Shown here one piece after another: positions 24,823 to 25,891 of a stretch of 25,891 bases of DNA (position 1 is the stretch's first letter; each line of letters opens with the position of its first letter). Origin of the DNA: Myxococcales bacterium (GTDB lineage Bacteria; Myxococcota; Polyangia; HGW-17; SLPX01); assembly GCA_007131745.1 (NCBI GenBank), contig SLPX01000191.1, forward strand, positions 1 to 25,891. The letters run 5' to 3'. The notes below the pieces were generated by a model. The model saw nothing but the letters and a program-made list of their open reading frames with translations. It was not told the DNA's origin and ran no database searches. Made by a program: the position numbers and the translations under genes.

Positions 24823-24862
24823 TTCCCTGGATTTTCTCTTAATTTTCCCTGGATTTTCTCTT
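24823..24862 (+). repeat. 18-bp direct repeat, two copies
   Basis: TTCCCTGGATTTTCTCTT occurs at 24823-24840 and 24845-24862, four bases apart, just after the ATPase gene. Confidence 0.7.
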
Positions 24863-24914
24863 TCGGTACAAATCTTTTTCTTTCGTTTTCTTACTGACTT
24901 TTTCACCCATTTAA

Positions 24915-25202
24915 TCACTCGTTTTTTTCGTCATCACTCGATCCATTCTTCACTTCATTCTTCACTTCTTTTTTCACTTCTTTCTTCATCTTATCTTTGC
25001 GTTTTTGTTTCTCCCGTATCAACAAGGGCACAAGCAGCCCCATCAGGAACCCTCCCGCTGCAGTCAAGAACAGCAACACTACAGCGGAAAGCTCCCCCTT
25101 CATCCAGAGAAAATGCACTTTTACCGCAGCCTGATTCTGTAGGGTGAGCACCATCAATAAGATCAGCAACACAAAGAGCAACACGAGTTTAAACATTTTC
25201 AT
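24915..25202 (-). CDS. LapA-like (DUF1049) small membrane protein
   Basis: The protein has 95 residues. Two hydrophobic segments (about 4-22 and 39-62) are separated by TLQNQAAVKVHFLWMKGELS. The Q-N-x-x-x-V motif after the first segment is typical of the lipopolysaccharide assembly protein A domain. A very Lys/Glu-rich, probably coiled or disordered cytoplasmic tail (about 64-95) ends the protein. ATG 25202 has GGAGGT eight bases upstream. In Gammaproteobacteria LapA takes part in control of lipopolysaccharide synthesis; here only the fold is inferred and no partner gene is adjacent. Confidence 0.8.
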   Translation of the reverse strand: MKMFKLVLLFVLLILLMVLTLQNQAAVKVHFLWMKGELSAVVLLFLTAAGGFLMGLLVPLLIREKQKRKDKMKKEVKKEVKNEVKNGSSDDEKNE

Positions 25203-25336
25203 TCCGCGTTACCTCCATCTTTTTGTTTTTCGAACTCTCAGTTTGACAATATAAGCTAGAATTACGATTTAAAAACTAGTTTTCGGCAAAATTTCCTCAA
25301 CGTCAATTACTTTTTACACCGCATTGGCTCACGTTT

Positions 25337-25678
25337 TTGAACGTCATCAAGCCAAGATATTCCATTTCAAAATCACTCTTTAGACTTTTAGAGGACGATT
25401 TCCGGGGTATGACGGTATTCAAGAATCGCTTATATCTCGCTGCCTACAGTGGCATTTTTGTTCTCGATGATGACGATTTGATACCGGTCGACATGAATCT
25501 TTCACATGTATTATCAACAGCCTATCTTGATTCAAATGACGGCGTAATGTGGTCGGTCGGTCAAAAAGATACGGCTTATACGTCAGATCGAATTATTCCT
25601 GTACGGGCTTTTAGAGAGAAGTGCCTGGACCATCTTGGAGAGCTGTCGAGCCTGCACGATGTGCAGGTGTGTTTGTAG
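25337..25678 (+). CDS. Hypothetical protein, beta-propeller-like, possibly truncated
   Basis: The open frame has 113 residues from a TTG. The part FRGMTVFKNRLYLAAYSGIF, VLDDDDLIPVDM and DSNDGVMWSVGQKDTAY has the rhythm of one or two beta-propeller blades. It resembles a C-terminal region of proteins that count a value then report it, which I cannot name. No ribosome-binding site precedes the TTG, so the true start may be lost or further downstream (ATG 25409). It may be the remnant of a longer gene. Function unknown. Confidence 0.4.
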   Translation: MNVIKPRYSISKSLFRLLEDDFRGMTVFKNRLYLAAYSGIFVLDDDDLIPVDMNLSHVLSTAYLDSNDGVMWSVGQKDTAYTSDRIIPVRAFREKCLDHLGELSSLHDVQVCL

Positions 25679-25789
25679 GCTTTACACAAATCCGGAGTTT
25701 GAAATTCGGAAAAACAAAGATCTTTAATCCTACATTCCGCACAAACAAGGCAAAGAATAACGGATTTTTCTGATCCGAATTAAATGATG

Positions 25790-25891
25790 TCAGCCGTAGG
25801 CTGAAATGTCCATCTCCAAAAGTCGAAGCAGTTGTTTTTGCAGTTTTGTAAGCTCAATGGGAAAAGTAATAGTTTCATCTCCTCTTTGAAA
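25790..25891 (-). CDS. C-terminal end of an unidentified minus-strand gene
   Basis: A minus-strand frame enters at the window edge and ends at TGA 25792-25790. It gives 33 residues including DETITFPIELTKLQKQLLRL and a final DISAYG. The L-T-x-L-Q-x-Q-L-L-x-L-L stretch recalls the last residues of some transposases, but I cannot assign it. The palindrome TCAGCC-GTA-GGCTGA (25790-25804) covers the last codons. Confidence 0.4.
   Translation of the reverse strand, partial: FQRGDETITFPIELTKLQKQLLRLLEMDISAYG

Overview
This is an accessory, mobile-element-scarred stretch of a bacterial chromosome. I cannot name the organism. Cys-rich lipoproteins with an EGF-like end (1417-2499), the C-terminal part of a Cys-rich protein of a kind I associate with myxobacteria and Bradymonadales (21088-21843), and three separate lipoprotein signals suggest a Gram-negative of the old delta-proteobacterial type (Myxococcota or a relative). 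This is an inference from gene style, not from a marker gene. No rRNA, tRNA or CRISPR array was seen.

Layout. (1) 1-4624: the tail of a DUF3160-like protein overlaps a CapA-type lipoprotein; then come an orphan lipoprotein with an EGF-like tail and a large unknown multi-pass membrane protein. (2) 4638-5490: a RelE/ParE-type toxin-antitoxin pair set inside a duplicated segment. (3) 5654-15007, minus strand: a two-gene operon of a giant SF2 helicase with a DUF1998 region (about 2364 aa) and an SF1 UvrD-like helicase with a RelE-like N-terminal domain. This is the best candidate for an undescribed or poorly described defence system. (4) 15335-16402: a VOC-fold protein and an SRPBCC-like protein, whose 3' end carries the second copy of the duplicated segment. 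(5) 16583-17840: a DUF4160/DUF2442 toxin-antitoxin-like pair and a lipoprotein. (6) 17.9-18.9 kb: a gene graveyard with remnants of a DUF4143 ATPase, a PIN-domain toxin and a transposase, plus a 23-bp tandem repeat. (7) About 18973-21087: a group II intron with its reverse transcriptase/maturase, followed by a headless gene. (8) 21866-24804: an IS630-type transposase remnant, a UPF0175/DUF3368 toxin-antitoxin pair and an intact DUF4143 ATPase. (9) 24915-end: a LapA-like membrane protein, a short unknown gene and the tail of another minus-strand gene.

How it fits together. The two helicase genes share an operon (15-nt gap, no room for a promoter) with a plausible promoter just upstream of 15007. 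Direct repeats (4638-4751 plus 5387-5490, versus 16314-16529) bracket the whole helicase region at about 11.7 kb spacing, so recombination between them could delete or circularise it. Three toxin-antitoxin-like pairs, the remains of a fourth toxin, two transposase remnants and a group II intron surround it, which is the usual setting of a defence or genomic island. The function of the helicase pair is inferred from domain content and neighbourhood, not shown by the sequence.
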